Source of the DNA: a virus
Length of the DNA stretch: 20,503 bases
Virus record (IMG/VR): IMGVR_UViG_3300025128_000442
Location: 1-20,503 of that record
Direction: 5' to 3' (one strand)
In this document: piece after piece, positions 4,195 through 11,302 of the stretch
Layout: each line of letters starts with the position of its first letter
Numbering within the stretch: position 1 is the stretch's first letter
The notes under the pieces: generated by a model
Seen by the model: the letters and a program-made list of their open reading frames with translations, nothing else
Databases searched by the model: none
Told to the model about the DNA's origin: nothing
Translations under genes and position numbers: made by a program

Positions 4195-4209
4195 ATTTAC
4201 TCCATAAAT
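4195..4209 (-). promoter_or_regulatory. Shine-Dalgarno-in-loop hairpin, 3827-4189 gene
   Basis: AUUUAU pairs with GUAAAU (outer five Watson-Crick, inner U-G) around the triloop GGA. Third member of the set with 2954-2968 and 3735-3751. Confidence 0.52.
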
Positions 4210-4220
4210 TGGGGTGTAAA

Positions 4221-4256
4221 ATCCCTACGGGGAGACTACCCCGTAGGGGTAGGGAT
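4221..4256 (-). other. Two-state hairpin between the first two early genes
   Basis: A perfect 10-bp hairpin (CCCTACGGGG 4223-4232 with CCCCGTAGGG 4239-4248) is followed on the minus strand by AUUUUA. The tandem CCCUAC also allows an outer 8-bp stem (4221-4228 with 4249-4256). It may be a weak or partial intrinsic terminator, or a processing site that takes the place of the ribozymes at this junction. I see no hammerhead core here. Confidence 0.6.
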
Positions 4257-4258
4257 CT

Positions 4259-4357
4259 CTAGCCCTGATAATAAGTCGCTTCGATATCTTCGATATCTAG
4301 GTCAAAGTCTACGAGTTCATATTCCAAGTATTCAATGTCATTTTCGATGTAGGTCAT
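4259..4357 (-). CDS. Small acidic leader-proximal protein, 32 aa
   Basis: Very acidic peptide starting MTYIENDIEY and ending IEATYYQG, with 11 Asp/Glu and almost no basic residues. Function unknown. The ATG at 4357 is chosen because the strand-wide leader motif (4369-4385, CACGAAG) precedes it; the longer frame back to 4462 would run through that leader and the promoter. It is the first gene downstream of the promoter at 4428-4455. A 32-aa product could be a real micro-protein or a translated leader. The consistent leader and the strong codon-level acidity favour a real gene. Confidence 0.6.
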   Translation of the reverse strand: MTYIENDIEYLEYELVDFDLDIEDIEATYYQG

Positions 4358-4427
4358 GGTAATTCTCACTTCGTGATATGGGGTTTTGTTTGTCGGCATT
4401 GGCTGATGCCTTTGCTCGACGGTTCCA

Positions 4428-4455
4428 ATCTTAGCAGGATTATCGTCCTTGTCAA
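4428..4455 (-). promoter_or_regulatory. Promoter for the upper minus-strand unit
   Basis: Minus strand: perfect -35 TTGACA (4455-4450), 16-nt spacer, -10 TAAGAT (4433-4428). It would start transcription near 4421 and drive the genes from 4357 down to about 2660. Another TTTGACA box at 4544-4550 on the same strand lacks a good -10 and may be an operator or second promoter. Confidence 0.55.
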
Positions 4456-4638
4456 ATCGCAACTTGATAGAATCAGGGGAGAATGGGGGGATATTGCGAG
4501 AGTCGAGCGATGTAAACCCTTACGGGGCAAGGACTTACGTATTTGTCAAATTGCTACCATTTTTTGCGTGGTGCCCAATAGGCAACGCAATTGGACAGCC
4601 TGACAGGCTACGCTTTTAGGGGTGTTTTGTTTTTGGCA

Positions 4639-4688
4639 GGGGGGGATGGGGTGTAATGGTACGTATCATATCCAATCCATACCCCCCC
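4639..4688. repeat. G7/C7 inverted repeat with inner palindrome
   Basis: GGGGGGG (4639-4645) and ATGG (4646-4649) pair with CCAT (4677-4680) and CCCCCCC (4682-4688), with A4681 bulged. The 27-base loop contains ATGGTACGTATCAT (4656-4669), a near-perfect palindrome centred on TACGTA. It lies between the divergent early and late arms and could be an operator, a replication signal or a transcription block. Confidence 0.6.
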
Positions 4689-4781
4689 ACCTATGCATGG
4701 GACTCATAACGTATATCCCGCATCAGCCGAGATACCAATTTTCGACCCTATGGAGTATCATTGGATTGAAAGGAGACTCAC

Positions 4782-5015
4782 ATGGCGGAAAATCTTGAGT
4801 CTGTCGAATTATTCAACGCTTGGCGTTGGGATTGCACTGAATGTGGCAGGGAGAATTTTGAGCGTGCTATACACATATCTAAAGAGTTGATAAATGAGTG
4901 TATAAGCATTGACTGCGAGGATATGGACTTAATGGTGTTTCCGAACGATGTTAAGTGCAGATTCTGTGGTTGCAGGTATATAACAAAGCTCTTTGGCTTT
5001 GGGGAGGAAGAATGA
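4782..5015 (+). CDS. Zinc-ribbon protein, 77 aa
   Basis: First gene of the rightward arm. Small acidic protein with two cysteine pairs, CTEC (residues 18-21) and CRFC (59-62, followed by GC), a four-cysteine zinc-ribbon pattern with a long helical insert (FERAIHISKELINECISIDCED). The ATG at 4782 has a good AAAGGAG 7 nt upstream. The stop overlaps the next start (ATGA). Position at the head of the late operon suggests a regulatory or packaging role, but no family is recognised. Confidence 0.8.
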   Translation: MAENLESVELFNAWRWDCTECGRENFERAIHISKELINECISIDCEDMDLMVFPNDVKCRFCGCRYITKLFGFGEEE

Positions 5016-5575
5016 CTCAATACGCCAGACCGGACGGAGATGTCAGCCGCAATTCTGAATGGACTAACAGTTCATATGGCACAACGAATCTGTATAGCTT
5101 TATTGATGAAGCAACCGCTGACGACACCGACTATATAAAGTTTAATTCGTCATGGTCTGAAAGTACGTCCAGCGTTAGATTTACACTGAGTGACATTTCC
5201 GCACCATCAGATTTATCTACGGTAAAGGTCGTCTTTCGCAGCAAAGCGTATCAGGCGTGGTTTAGTGACATAAGCGGCAGAGTATTTCTCTACCAAGGCA
5301 GCAGCGAGATCGCCAACAAAAGTTACAGCAGCGCGAGTGCGTGGGGCGGGTCGTCATTTACCACGATTGACGATTTCGCGCTTACCTCCACAGAAGCTGG
5401 GAATATAACGGACTGGTCGGATTTAGAATTACGATTTAGCAATTTTGACAATGAAGGCACTGGGTCGTATATCTACATATCTCAGGCCTATTTAGAGGCT
5501 GGTGATGCAGGTGGTGGTGGCTCCAGTACAGCGTTACCAATGGCAATGAACACTTACAGGCAAATGAGGAGTTAA
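5012..5575 (+). CDS. Beta-rich virion protein, 187 aa
   Basis: The protein starts MTQYARPDGDVSRNSEWTNS and continues with LYSFIDEATADDTDYIKF, a pattern common in tailed-phage structural proteins of unknown detail (RPDGDVS..W, then IDE..DD.DYI). The rest is predicted beta sandwich (VRFTLSDIS, TVKVVFRSKA, DLELRFSNFD, SYIYISQAYLEA), like carbohydrate-binding or jelly-roll domains. The C-terminus is a Gly/Ser linker and a short basic tail. The ATG at 5012 is favoured over the upstream start at 4955 by GGGGAGGAAG and the ATGA overlap with the previous gene. Probably a head- or tail-surface protein; exact place unknown. Confidence 0.75.
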   Translation: MTQYARPDGDVSRNSEWTNSSYGTTNLYSFIDEATADDTDYIKFNSSWSESTSSVRFTLSDISAPSDLSTVKVVFRSKAYQAWFSDISGRVFLYQGSSEIANKSYSSASAWGGSSFTTIDDFALTSTEAGNITDWSDLELRFSNFDNEGTGSYIYISQAYLEAGDAGGGGSSTALPMAMNTYRQMRS

Positions 5576-5576
5576 G

Positions 5577-6479
5577 ATGTTTTTGAAACAGAGTACAGCC
5601 AGTCAGGAAGTGGTTATAGGTCCATTCCTTGATGAGGATGACGGTAAGACAGCCGAAACAGGCTTAACCATTTCAAACACGGATATACGTCTGAGTAAGG
5701 CCGGTGCTAACATTGTCGCTAAGAATAGCGGCGGTGGTACGCATGACGAGCTTGGTTTTTATCAGATTACGCTTGATGCAACGGATACCAACACGGTTGG
5801 CGAGTTGTTGATTGCTGTGCATGAATCAGGCGCATTGCCGGTATTTAAGTATTGCTATGTGCTGGAAGAGGCTATCTATGATGCTTTATTTGCTGCTAGT
5901 GCTTCTGCTTTTGATAGTAATGCTAGGGTTGATGTGGTTAGCATTGAAGGTTCTGATGCCACCGATCAGATAAATGCAGCATGTGATGCAGCAATTGTGA
6001 CATATGGTTTGGATCATCTGGTATCTGCATCTGTTGCGGGAAGCGATGTAGTTGATAACTCAATCATTGCTAAGTTAGTTAGCAAGGAAAGCACGGCTGA
6101 CTGGGATGACTTTGTTAATACGACTGATAGCTTGCAGGCTCTAAGAGATCAGACAGGAAGTGGCTTGTCTGCTATACCTTGGAATTCCAGTTGGGATGCT
6201 GAGGTTCAGAGCGAAGTAACGGACGCTCTGAACGCATATGATCCACCGACTAAAGCTGAGATGGATGCCATGTGGACGACAGCACAGACAGAGAGTTATG
6301 CCAGCGATGGTTCTACTGCAACACCGGCACAGTTGTTGTATATGATCCTTTGCTCGGTTAGTGAGTTTGCTATATCCGGCACAACGATTACGGGTAAGAA
6401 GTTGGACGGTAGTACGACTGCCATGACTTGGACGATCAACGATGCCAGTAACCCGACGAGCAGAACAAGGGCTAGTTAA
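5577..6479 (+). CDS. Phage structural protein with N-terminal beta domain, 300 aa
   Basis: Residues 1-100 form the beta domain often found in phage virion proteins: VVIGPFLDEDDGKTAETGLT, then DIRLSKAGANIV, then GFYQITLDATDTNTVGELLI and HESGALPVF. The middle (100-240) is Ala/Asp-rich and helical, and the C-terminal ~60 residues are Thr/Ser-rich. The N-terminal domain resembles those in the 6479-6892 and 15180-16277 proteins (ITLDAT... ; HESGALP versus THSSAVP), so these are likely paralogous modules. The start has GAGGAG 6 nt upstream. Stop and next start overlap (TAATG). Confidence 0.75.
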   Translation: MFLKQSTASQEVVIGPFLDEDDGKTAETGLTISNTDIRLSKAGANIVAKNSGGGTHDELGFYQITLDATDTNTVGELLIAVHESGALPVFKYCYVLEEAIYDALFAASASAFDSNARVDVVSIEGSDATDQINAACDAAIVTYGLDHLVSASVAGSDVVDNSIIAKLVSKESTADWDDFVNTTDSLQALRDQTGSGLSAIPWNSSWDAEVQSEVTDALNAYDPPTKAEMDAMWTTAQTESYASDGSTATPAQLLYMILCSVSEFAISGTTITGKKLDGSTTAMTWTINDASNPTSRTRAS

Positions 6480-6892
6480 TGGCGATTAAAGACCTTATTG
6501 GTCCCGGATTTATCGGGTCTGATACAATTGAATTTATCGTTGCTCGTGGTATGGGTACGGGTAAGTCTTATGTACCCTTGTACTTTAGATCAAATCATAT
6601 CATTGGTGATCAGACCGACGATGAGTTGTTTTTAAAGGGTTTACCTGTTACAGGTTACACCTTTGCATTGGTTGCCGTAGCTAACGGTGCCGCCGTTACA
6701 AGCGGCACCGTAACAGTAAAGATTACCAAGGATGGTGGTACTCAAGGTTCATTGGACGCAACTCCTGTGCATGAAGGCAATGGTCAGTGGAGCATAAACC
6801 TTACTGCGACAGAGATGGATGCTGACGTTGTTGGTATTGCTATCACGCACTCCAGTGCTGTTCCCCAGTATTTCACTTTGGAGACACGATGA
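6479..6892 (+). CDS. Small virion protein, beta domain, 137 aa
   Basis: Residues ~55-137 form a beta domain with TVTVKITKDGGTQGSLDATP, EGNGQWSINLTATEMDADVV and THSSAVPQYFTLET. The same words occur at the N-terminus of the 15180-16277 protein (TKDGGTQAALSGT, EGNGQYSINLTATEMNASVVG, THSSGVPVQFTIKT), so both come from one ancestor. The first ~55 residues (GPGFIGSDTIEFIVARGMGTGKSYVPLYF) are different; the GMGTGKS stretch is not a real P-loop in this context. A perfect 10-bp hairpin lies inside the gene (6684-6711). Start and stop overlap the neighbours (TAATG, ATGA). Confidence 0.72.
   Translation: MAIKDLIGPGFIGSDTIEFIVARGMGTGKSYVPLYFRSNHIIGDQTDDELFLKGLPVTGYTFALVAVANGAAVTSGTVTVKITKDGGTQGSLDATPVHEGNGQWSINLTATEMDADVVGIAITHSSAVPQYFTLETR
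6684..6711 (+). other. 10-bp intragenic hairpin
   Basis: ACGGTGCCGC pairs perfectly with GCGGCACCGT around an 8-nt loop, inside the 6479-6892 gene. Confidence 0.75.
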
Positions 6893-7524
6893 CAAAGAAG
6901 CGGAAGCGACCGGGATATTCCCTATTTATTGAACGGATGAAGCGAGAGGGTCGCTACAACGTATTCAAGGAATACTATGACGGTTTCATCAAGGATGGTC
7001 TTTCCACGATGAAGGCCACCTATCAGGCGTGCCTGAAGACAGGCTATGACGGCCCTGATGCGGAGAGAAAGCTGTACGAGAAACATCTTGAGAAGGAGAT
7101 GTCAGCAGAGCGTAAGGAAGCACATGATGCTGAGATGCGTGCTAACGAACTTGAAGAACTAGACATAAATGACGTAAAGCGATTATCAGAATACAACTTG
7201 AGTGAAAGTGATTTGCCGGAGGAGATAGCTTGGGTTTACCATAGCCTGCACAAGTGCAAGGGCGACCGTGATGAATGGTTTGTCGCATCGGAGGAGGCAC
7301 CCTCACCGGGTGCTTGGTCGATGTTGTGCTGGGCGGTGGATAACACAGGTAAGTTTATGGAGATTGTCATTAAGGAGGAACTCAAGTTGAGTTCTGCCAA
7401 GGATGATGATCAGTCAATGCGTGCAACGGAGCATAGCATTGATGTTATATCTCAACTCTTGAATGACATTGGCGGAGGTCACCATGAGAAAAATGTTGGA
7501 ATCCCTTTTTCTTCTAGCGGGTAG
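6889..7524 (+). CDS. Possible small terminase subunit, 211 aa
   Basis: Highly charged helical protein starting MTKKRKRPGYSLFIERMKRE, with a basic N-terminus, a long acidic/basic central helix (ERKLYEKHLEKEMSAERKEA) and an acidic C-terminal half. It lies upstream of the large terminase gene with only a small membrane-protein gene between, the usual place for the DNA-recognising small terminase, and YQACLKTGYDGPDAERKLYEKH could be part of a helix-turn-helix. I see no definite TerS signature, so the call rests on context. The start overlaps the previous stop (ATGA); the 3' end overlaps the next gene by 41 bases. Confidence 0.5.
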   Translation: MTKKRKRPGYSLFIERMKREGRYNVFKEYYDGFIKDGLSTMKATYQACLKTGYDGPDAERKLYEKHLEKEMSAERKEAHDAEMRANELEELDINDVKRLSEYNLSESDLPEEIAWVYHSLHKCKGDRDEWFVASEEAPSPGAWSMLCWAVDNTGKFMEIVIKEELKLSSAKDDDQSMRATEHSIDVISQLLNDIGGGHHEKNVGIPFSSSG

Positions 7525-7681
7525 TATTTGTTGCATACTCGTTGGTATGCACTATGGTTTGGCAGTCTATCAGCAGTACAAGCAGGTTCAGTTGATGGAA
7601 GCTGCACAAAAGGCGATTAAGATGCAGATGGAGTATTTTGAAGAACATACTCCTCCTGATCCAAGACTGAATTCAGCATGA
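7484..7681 (+). CDS. Small single-pass membrane protein, 65 aa
   Basis: The ATG at 7484 has GGAGG 6 nt upstream and is preferred to the in-frame ATG at 7463. Residues ~5-25 (LESLFLLAGSICCILVGMHYG) are one hydrophobic segment followed by a hydrophilic, probably coiled-coil tail (QQYKQVQLMEAAQKAIKMQM), giving an N-terminal anchor or signal-anchor topology. The gene is wedged between the putative small terminase and the large terminase and overlaps both. A holin-, spanin- or other lysis-related role is possible from topology and size, but no lysis genes are nearby and I do not assign one. Confidence 0.68.
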   Translation: MRKMLESLFLLAGSICCILVGMHYGLAVYQQYKQVQLMEAAQKAIKMQMEYFEEHTPPDPRLNSA

Positions 7682-9513
7682 CGAAACTATACGAGCAAGT
7701 TCCGAAGGACTTAAAGAGTAACCTAGAGTACCGTAGGGACTTGTTGCGTTGGGCTGATACTAAGGAGAAGCAGCGTATTCTGTTTACTGGGTGTCAACAG
7801 GATATTCTGTTTTTCATTAATGCCTTCTGTTGGTTATATGAGCCGAGGTCGTCCCGACTAAGGGGGACGACCTCGAATATCATTCCTTTCATAACCTATG
7901 GTTATCAGGATACGTCTTTCTTAGACATGCACGAAAACCTTGGTCAAAAAGACATCGGTATTGAGAAGTCTCGTGACTTGGGTGCAACGTGGATGTTCCT
8001 CACCCTTTACTTTTATCATTGGATGTTTCGTCCAATGACAAGTTTGGGGATTATGAGCAGAACGGCTGACTTGGTAGATAAGCCGGGTAAAAAGGATACC
8101 TTGATGTGGAAGTTGGACTTCCTGCTCAAGGGTGAAGGACAGTCAGGTGGGATACCCCCGTGGATGAGGCCACGGGTGTATCGAGCAGCAATGATTATGG
8201 AGAATCAGGATAACGGAAGCAGCTTTGAAGGAGCGAGTACGACAGAAGATGCTTTCCGTGGTGGTCGTAAGAAGAGCATTGCTATTGATGAATATGCAGC
8301 TTTTCCTAATGGCGATGATTACAAGGCTTTGGCAGCGACTCAGCACGCAACGGATTGTCGCATGTTTGTTAGCACTCCCAAGGGTGCAAGCGGTGCTTAT
8401 TACGATGTAATGCACCAACCCAGCAACATGTGCAAGATCGTAATGGATTGGAAAGAACATCCTGATCGTAAGCCGGGACTATACACAAGCGAGAATGGCT
8501 TTGTCAAAATTCTCGACGAAAATTACAAGTTTCCCGATGACTACAAATTTGTACTCGATGGGAAAATTAGAAGCCCGTATTACGATCAGGAATGTTTAAG
8601 ACCCGGAGCAACTCCTCAGTCAATCGCTCAGGAATTAGACCGTGACTATGGTGGTTCAGAGGCTCAAATCTTTGGAAAGGATTTGTATGAATCCGCTAAG
8701 CCAAAGTTGCTTGACCCGTATGATGCTGGGATGCTCGATTACGATGAGATTGAACTCACTCCGAACTATACTACGATGCCTGACGGACCGTTCAAGCTCT
8801 GGTGTCATCGGGACGCGAGAGACAACCCTGTGGCTACAGGCCAGTATTGTATCGGTTGCGACATTAGTGCCGGTCTTGGGGGTAGCTATAGCAGCAACTC
8901 TGTTGCTGTTGTTATGGATACTGTCACGGGTCAACAGGTCGCAGAGTTTGCCACCAACACGATGAGGCCGGAGAGGTTTGCTGACTATGTAATCGCAATG
9001 TGCAATTGGTTCCGTGATGCTTATCTTATTTGGGAAGCTAACGGTCCACCGGGAGGTGCCTTTGGAAGGCAGGTCTTGGAGAGGACATACGGTAACATTT
9101 ACTATCGTGAAATAGACAATAGAAGCTATAGTAAAAAGACGAAGAATCCGGGATGGCACAGTACCGATAAAAACAAGCTATCTGTGCTTACGCAGATGAG
9201 TAAAGCTGTTCAGACAGGTGAGTTTACGATCAGAAGTAACAAGCTGCTTGAGGAATGTAGGCAGTATGTTTACAAGGATGGTCGTGTAGTGCATAGCCGT
9301 AGCGTTCGGACACAGGATGATTCGTCGAAGGGTCAGGCTCATGGTGACAGGGTTATAGCCGCAGCTTTAGCATGGCACGCTGCGAAGGATAGACCTGCCA
9401 TTAAGGATGATGTTGAGGAATTCGCATTGAAGAATGATACACCTCAATTCACAATGGCTCATAGAATAAACACATATATGGCGGAAGTTAAAGTAAAGGA
9501 TAAATGGGGATAG
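7678..9513 (+). CDS. terL: Terminase large subunit
   Basis: ATP-driven DNA-packaging motor and headful/cos nuclease, acting at the portal. 611 aa, typical for phage TerL. ATPase domain: Walker-A-like KSRDLGAT (97-104; the lysine precedes the usual GK position, as in other TerLs with SRD(M/L)GAT), Walker B IAIDEY (201-206), and a coupling motif VSTPKG (231-236). Nuclease domain of RNase H fold: CDISAG with Asp395, IWEANGPPGG with Glu453, and HGDRVIAAAL with Asp557, the expected acidic triad. It contains two long intragenic hairpins (7844-7875 and 8151-8182). Starts by ATGA overlap with the previous gene and ends 1 base before the portal gene. Confidence 0.95.
   Translation: MTKLYEQVPKDLKSNLEYRRDLLRWADTKEKQRILFTGCQQDILFFINAFCWLYEPRSSRLRGTTSNIIPFITYGYQDTSFLDMHENLGQKDIGIEKSRDLGATWMFLTLYFYHWMFRPMTSLGIMSRTADLVDKPGKKDTLMWKLDFLLKGEGQSGGIPPWMRPRVYRAAMIMENQDNGSSFEGASTTEDAFRGGRKKSIAIDEYAAFPNGDDYKALAATQHATDCRMFVSTPKGASGAYYDVMHQPSNMCKIVMDWKEHPDRKPGLYTSENGFVKILDENYKFPDDYKFVLDGKIRSPYYDQECLRPGATPQSIAQELDRDYGGSEAQIFGKDLYESAKPKLLDPYDAGMLDYDEIELTPNYTTMPDGPFKLWCHRDARDNPVATGQYCIGCDISAGLGGSYSSNSVAVVMDTVTGQQVAEFATNTMRPERFADYVIAMCNWFRDAYLIWEANGPPGGAFGRQVLERTYGNIYYREIDNRSYSKKTKNPGWHSTDKNKLSVLTQMSKAVQTGEFTIRSNKLLEECRQYVYKDGRVVHSRSVRTQDDSSKGQAHGDRVIAAALAWHAAKDRPAIKDDVEEFALKNDTPQFTMAHRINTYMAEVKVKDKWG
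7844..7875 (+). other. 12-bp intragenic hairpin in terL
   Basis: CGAGGTCGTCCC pairs perfectly with GGGACGACCTCG around an 8-nt loop. There is no U tract. The encoded residues (EPRSSRLRGTTS) lie before Walker A. Confidence 0.8.
8151..8182 (+). other. 13-position intragenic hairpin in terL
   Basis: GATACCCCCGTGG pairs with CCACGGGTGTATC (12 of 13 positions) around the 6-nt loop ATGAGG. Confidence 0.7.
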
Positions 9514-9514
9514 C

Positions 9515-11302
9515 ATGTTTATAGACCTTGCGAAAGAGACGCACTTAACCCGTTTAGATAAGGCAATTAAGCACAGCACTCGTGCATTAAGGCCATTTAG
9601 AGACAATCGTTCAAAGCTGATTAAGGATTATGTAGGGAGTCAATACGGCAGCCAGAACTACGACCGTCAGGAGATCATACAAAACCTGATGTATCAGACA
9701 GCAGAGACCTATACGATGGCTCTGGCTGCCAATCGACCCAGATGCTTAATCACCTCCCTTCATCCTGAACTAACTTGGTTTGCCAATCAGTTCCAAGTGG
9801 CTATCAACAATCTTATCAAGGAAATCAAACTTGAGGAAACATTGCGCGCCGCTGTCCTTGATGCTTTCTTTTCGGTCGGTATTGTCAAGGTTTATACAGC
9901 CGAGGCAGGCGCAGTCCAGTTGGGCGACGAGGATGAATGGGTTGATCCGGGCAAACCGTATGCTGAGAGCATCTCACTCGACAACTTCGTATTCGACATG
10001 CAGGCGACAAAATGGTCACAGATAAGATTTGCTCTGGATAAGTACCATATGCCTTTTGAGAAGGCTCGTCAGGATGGTTCGCTTGACCAGAAGATTGTTA
10101 AAGATTTACTACCAAGTCAGGACTATTCAACTTGGGATGATCAGTCAGATGAAGAATCTGTTAAGGAGCTTCATGGTGCTGAGAAGGCTCAGGATTCTAT
10201 TACACCTAGGATTCAGCTAATGGATGTTTGGCTACCTGCCAATAAGCAGGTAGCCACCTTTGCGGTTAATAAGATGAGTAAACCGCTAAGGGTTGTTGAC
10301 TGGGCAGGTCCTGAACGAGGGCCTTTTCACAAGCTGAGTTTAACATCAGATGTGCCGGATAATATCATGCCGCTTCCACCGGCAATGAACCTGAAGGGTA
10401 TCAACGATATTATCAATGGTTTGCTGAGGAAGCAGCGCGCACAGGCACAGCGGCAGAAGGATATTCCGTTCTATCAGGATGGTTCACAGGATGATGCAAG
10501 GCGATTGCAGCAGGCTTCAGATGGTGAGTGGACGAGAGTTGGTAATCCTGAGAGTGTGAATGTTTTGAAGATGGGTGGCGTTGATCAGGGTAATCAGGCT
10601 TTCTATCACATGATGCAGGATATGTTTGATCGTATGGCCGGAAACCTTAGCCTGATGGCGGGTTTAGGCCCGCAATCAGGCACGCTTGGTCAGGATAAGA
10701 TGCTACATGGTGCTGTTAATAAGCGAGAAGCTAACATGCAGTACCGTGTCATACGCTTTGTAGCAGACATTTGTGAAGACTTAGGGTGGCTGCTTTGGAA
10801 CGATGAGAATATGGAGCTTCCCGGAGAAACAGAAGTCGCTGGTATTAAGTTTGACCGTACTTGGACTCCTGAGCAACGTGAAGGTGACTTCTTGCAGTAC
10901 AACTTTGACATTGAACCATTCTCAATGATGTACAAGTCGCCTAGTGAGAGGATGAATAATATCACTCAGTTCCTCACTCAGATAGCACTACCAATGCAAC
11001 CGATGATGGAGCAGTATGGTGGTCAGATTGATATTCAGGCACTTACGGACATCTATGCCGATTTGATGGATATGCCACGATTGCGTAGTATTATCATGTT
11101 TGAGGAGCCTAAAGAGGACAGGCCCGGACCTACCCCTGAAGCGCCTCCTCAACCGGCTCATACTGTGCGTGAAAGTGTCAGGAAGAGCGTACCAACTGGT
11201 GGTAACGATCAGTCCAGAAGTAACGTCATGCAGCAGATATTGCAGGGTGGTCAGCCGAATCAACAACAAATGGCTCAAATGGGTCGTGAACGAGCAGGTT
11301 AA
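9515..11302 (+). CDS. Portal protein
   Basis: Dodecameric ring at the capsid vertex through which DNA is packaged. 595 aa, in the podovirus portal size range, and placed directly after terL. N-terminal helical region (KAIKHSTRALRPFRDNRSKL), a wing-like middle region, and a helical clip/stem region near 385-440 (GLGPQSGTLGQDKMLHGAVN, then YRVIRFVADICEDLGWLLWN) as in portals of this group. The C-terminus is Pro/Gln-rich (PTPEAPPQPAH, QPNQQQMAQM) and probably flexible. Identification relies on gene order plus these motifs; no structure check was possible. It holds two stable hairpins (10229-10256, 10651-10680). The stop overlaps the next start (TAATG). Confidence 0.88.
   Translation: MFIDLAKETHLTRLDKAIKHSTRALRPFRDNRSKLIKDYVGSQYGSQNYDRQEIIQNLMYQTAETYTMALAANRPRCLITSLHPELTWFANQFQVAINNLIKEIKLEETLRAAVLDAFFSVGIVKVYTAEAGAVQLGDEDEWVDPGKPYAESISLDNFVFDMQATKWSQIRFALDKYHMPFEKARQDGSLDQKIVKDLLPSQDYSTWDDQSDEESVKELHGAEKAQDSITPRIQLMDVWLPANKQVATFAVNKMSKPLRVVDWAGPERGPFHKLSLTSDVPDNIMPLPPAMNLKGINDIINGLLRKQRAQAQRQKDIPFYQDGSQDDARRLQQASDGEWTRVGNPESVNVLKMGGVDQGNQAFYHMMQDMFDRMAGNLSLMAGLGPQSGTLGQDKMLHGAVNKREANMQYRVIRFVADICEDLGWLLWNDENMELPGETEVAGIKFDRTWTPEQREGDFLQYNFDIEPFSMMYKSPSERMNNITQFLTQIALPMQPMMEQYGGQIDIQALTDIYADLMDMPRLRSIIMFEEPKEDRPGPTPEAPPQPAHTVRESVRKSVPTGGNDQSRSNVMQQILQGGQPNQQQMAQMGRERAG
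10229..10256 (+). other. 11-bp intragenic hairpin in portal gene
   Basis: TGGCTACCTGC pairs perfectly with GCAGGTAGCCA around CAATAA. Confidence 0.78.
10651..10680 (+). other. 12-position intragenic hairpin in portal gene
   Basis: CCTGAT-G-GCGGG pairs with CCCGC-A-ATCAGG (11 bp, one G-A mismatch) around TTTAGG. Confidence 0.65.

Larger units (their letters stand above)
4358..4781. promoter_or_regulatory. Divergent intergenic control region
   Basis: No convincing gene lies in these 424 bases; reading frames here lack ribosome sites. Besides the minus-strand promoter the region holds a hairpin at 4575-4592 (TGCC/GGCA and TGCGT/ACGCA arms with a GG bulge), a GC-rich hairpin AGCCTG-A-CAGGCT near 4599-4611 followed by CGCTTTTA, the G7/C7 inverted repeat and the TACGTA palindrome. 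I could not pick a confident plus-strand promoter. Confidence 0.6.

Noticed and set aside
4373-4603. Plus-strand reading frames in the control region
   Set aside because: No ribosome site, odd composition, and overlap with promoters and hairpins.
6545-6575. P-loop in the 6479-6892 protein (GMGTGKS)
   Set aside because: The protein is a small beta-rich virion protein with no Walker B or ATPase fold around it.
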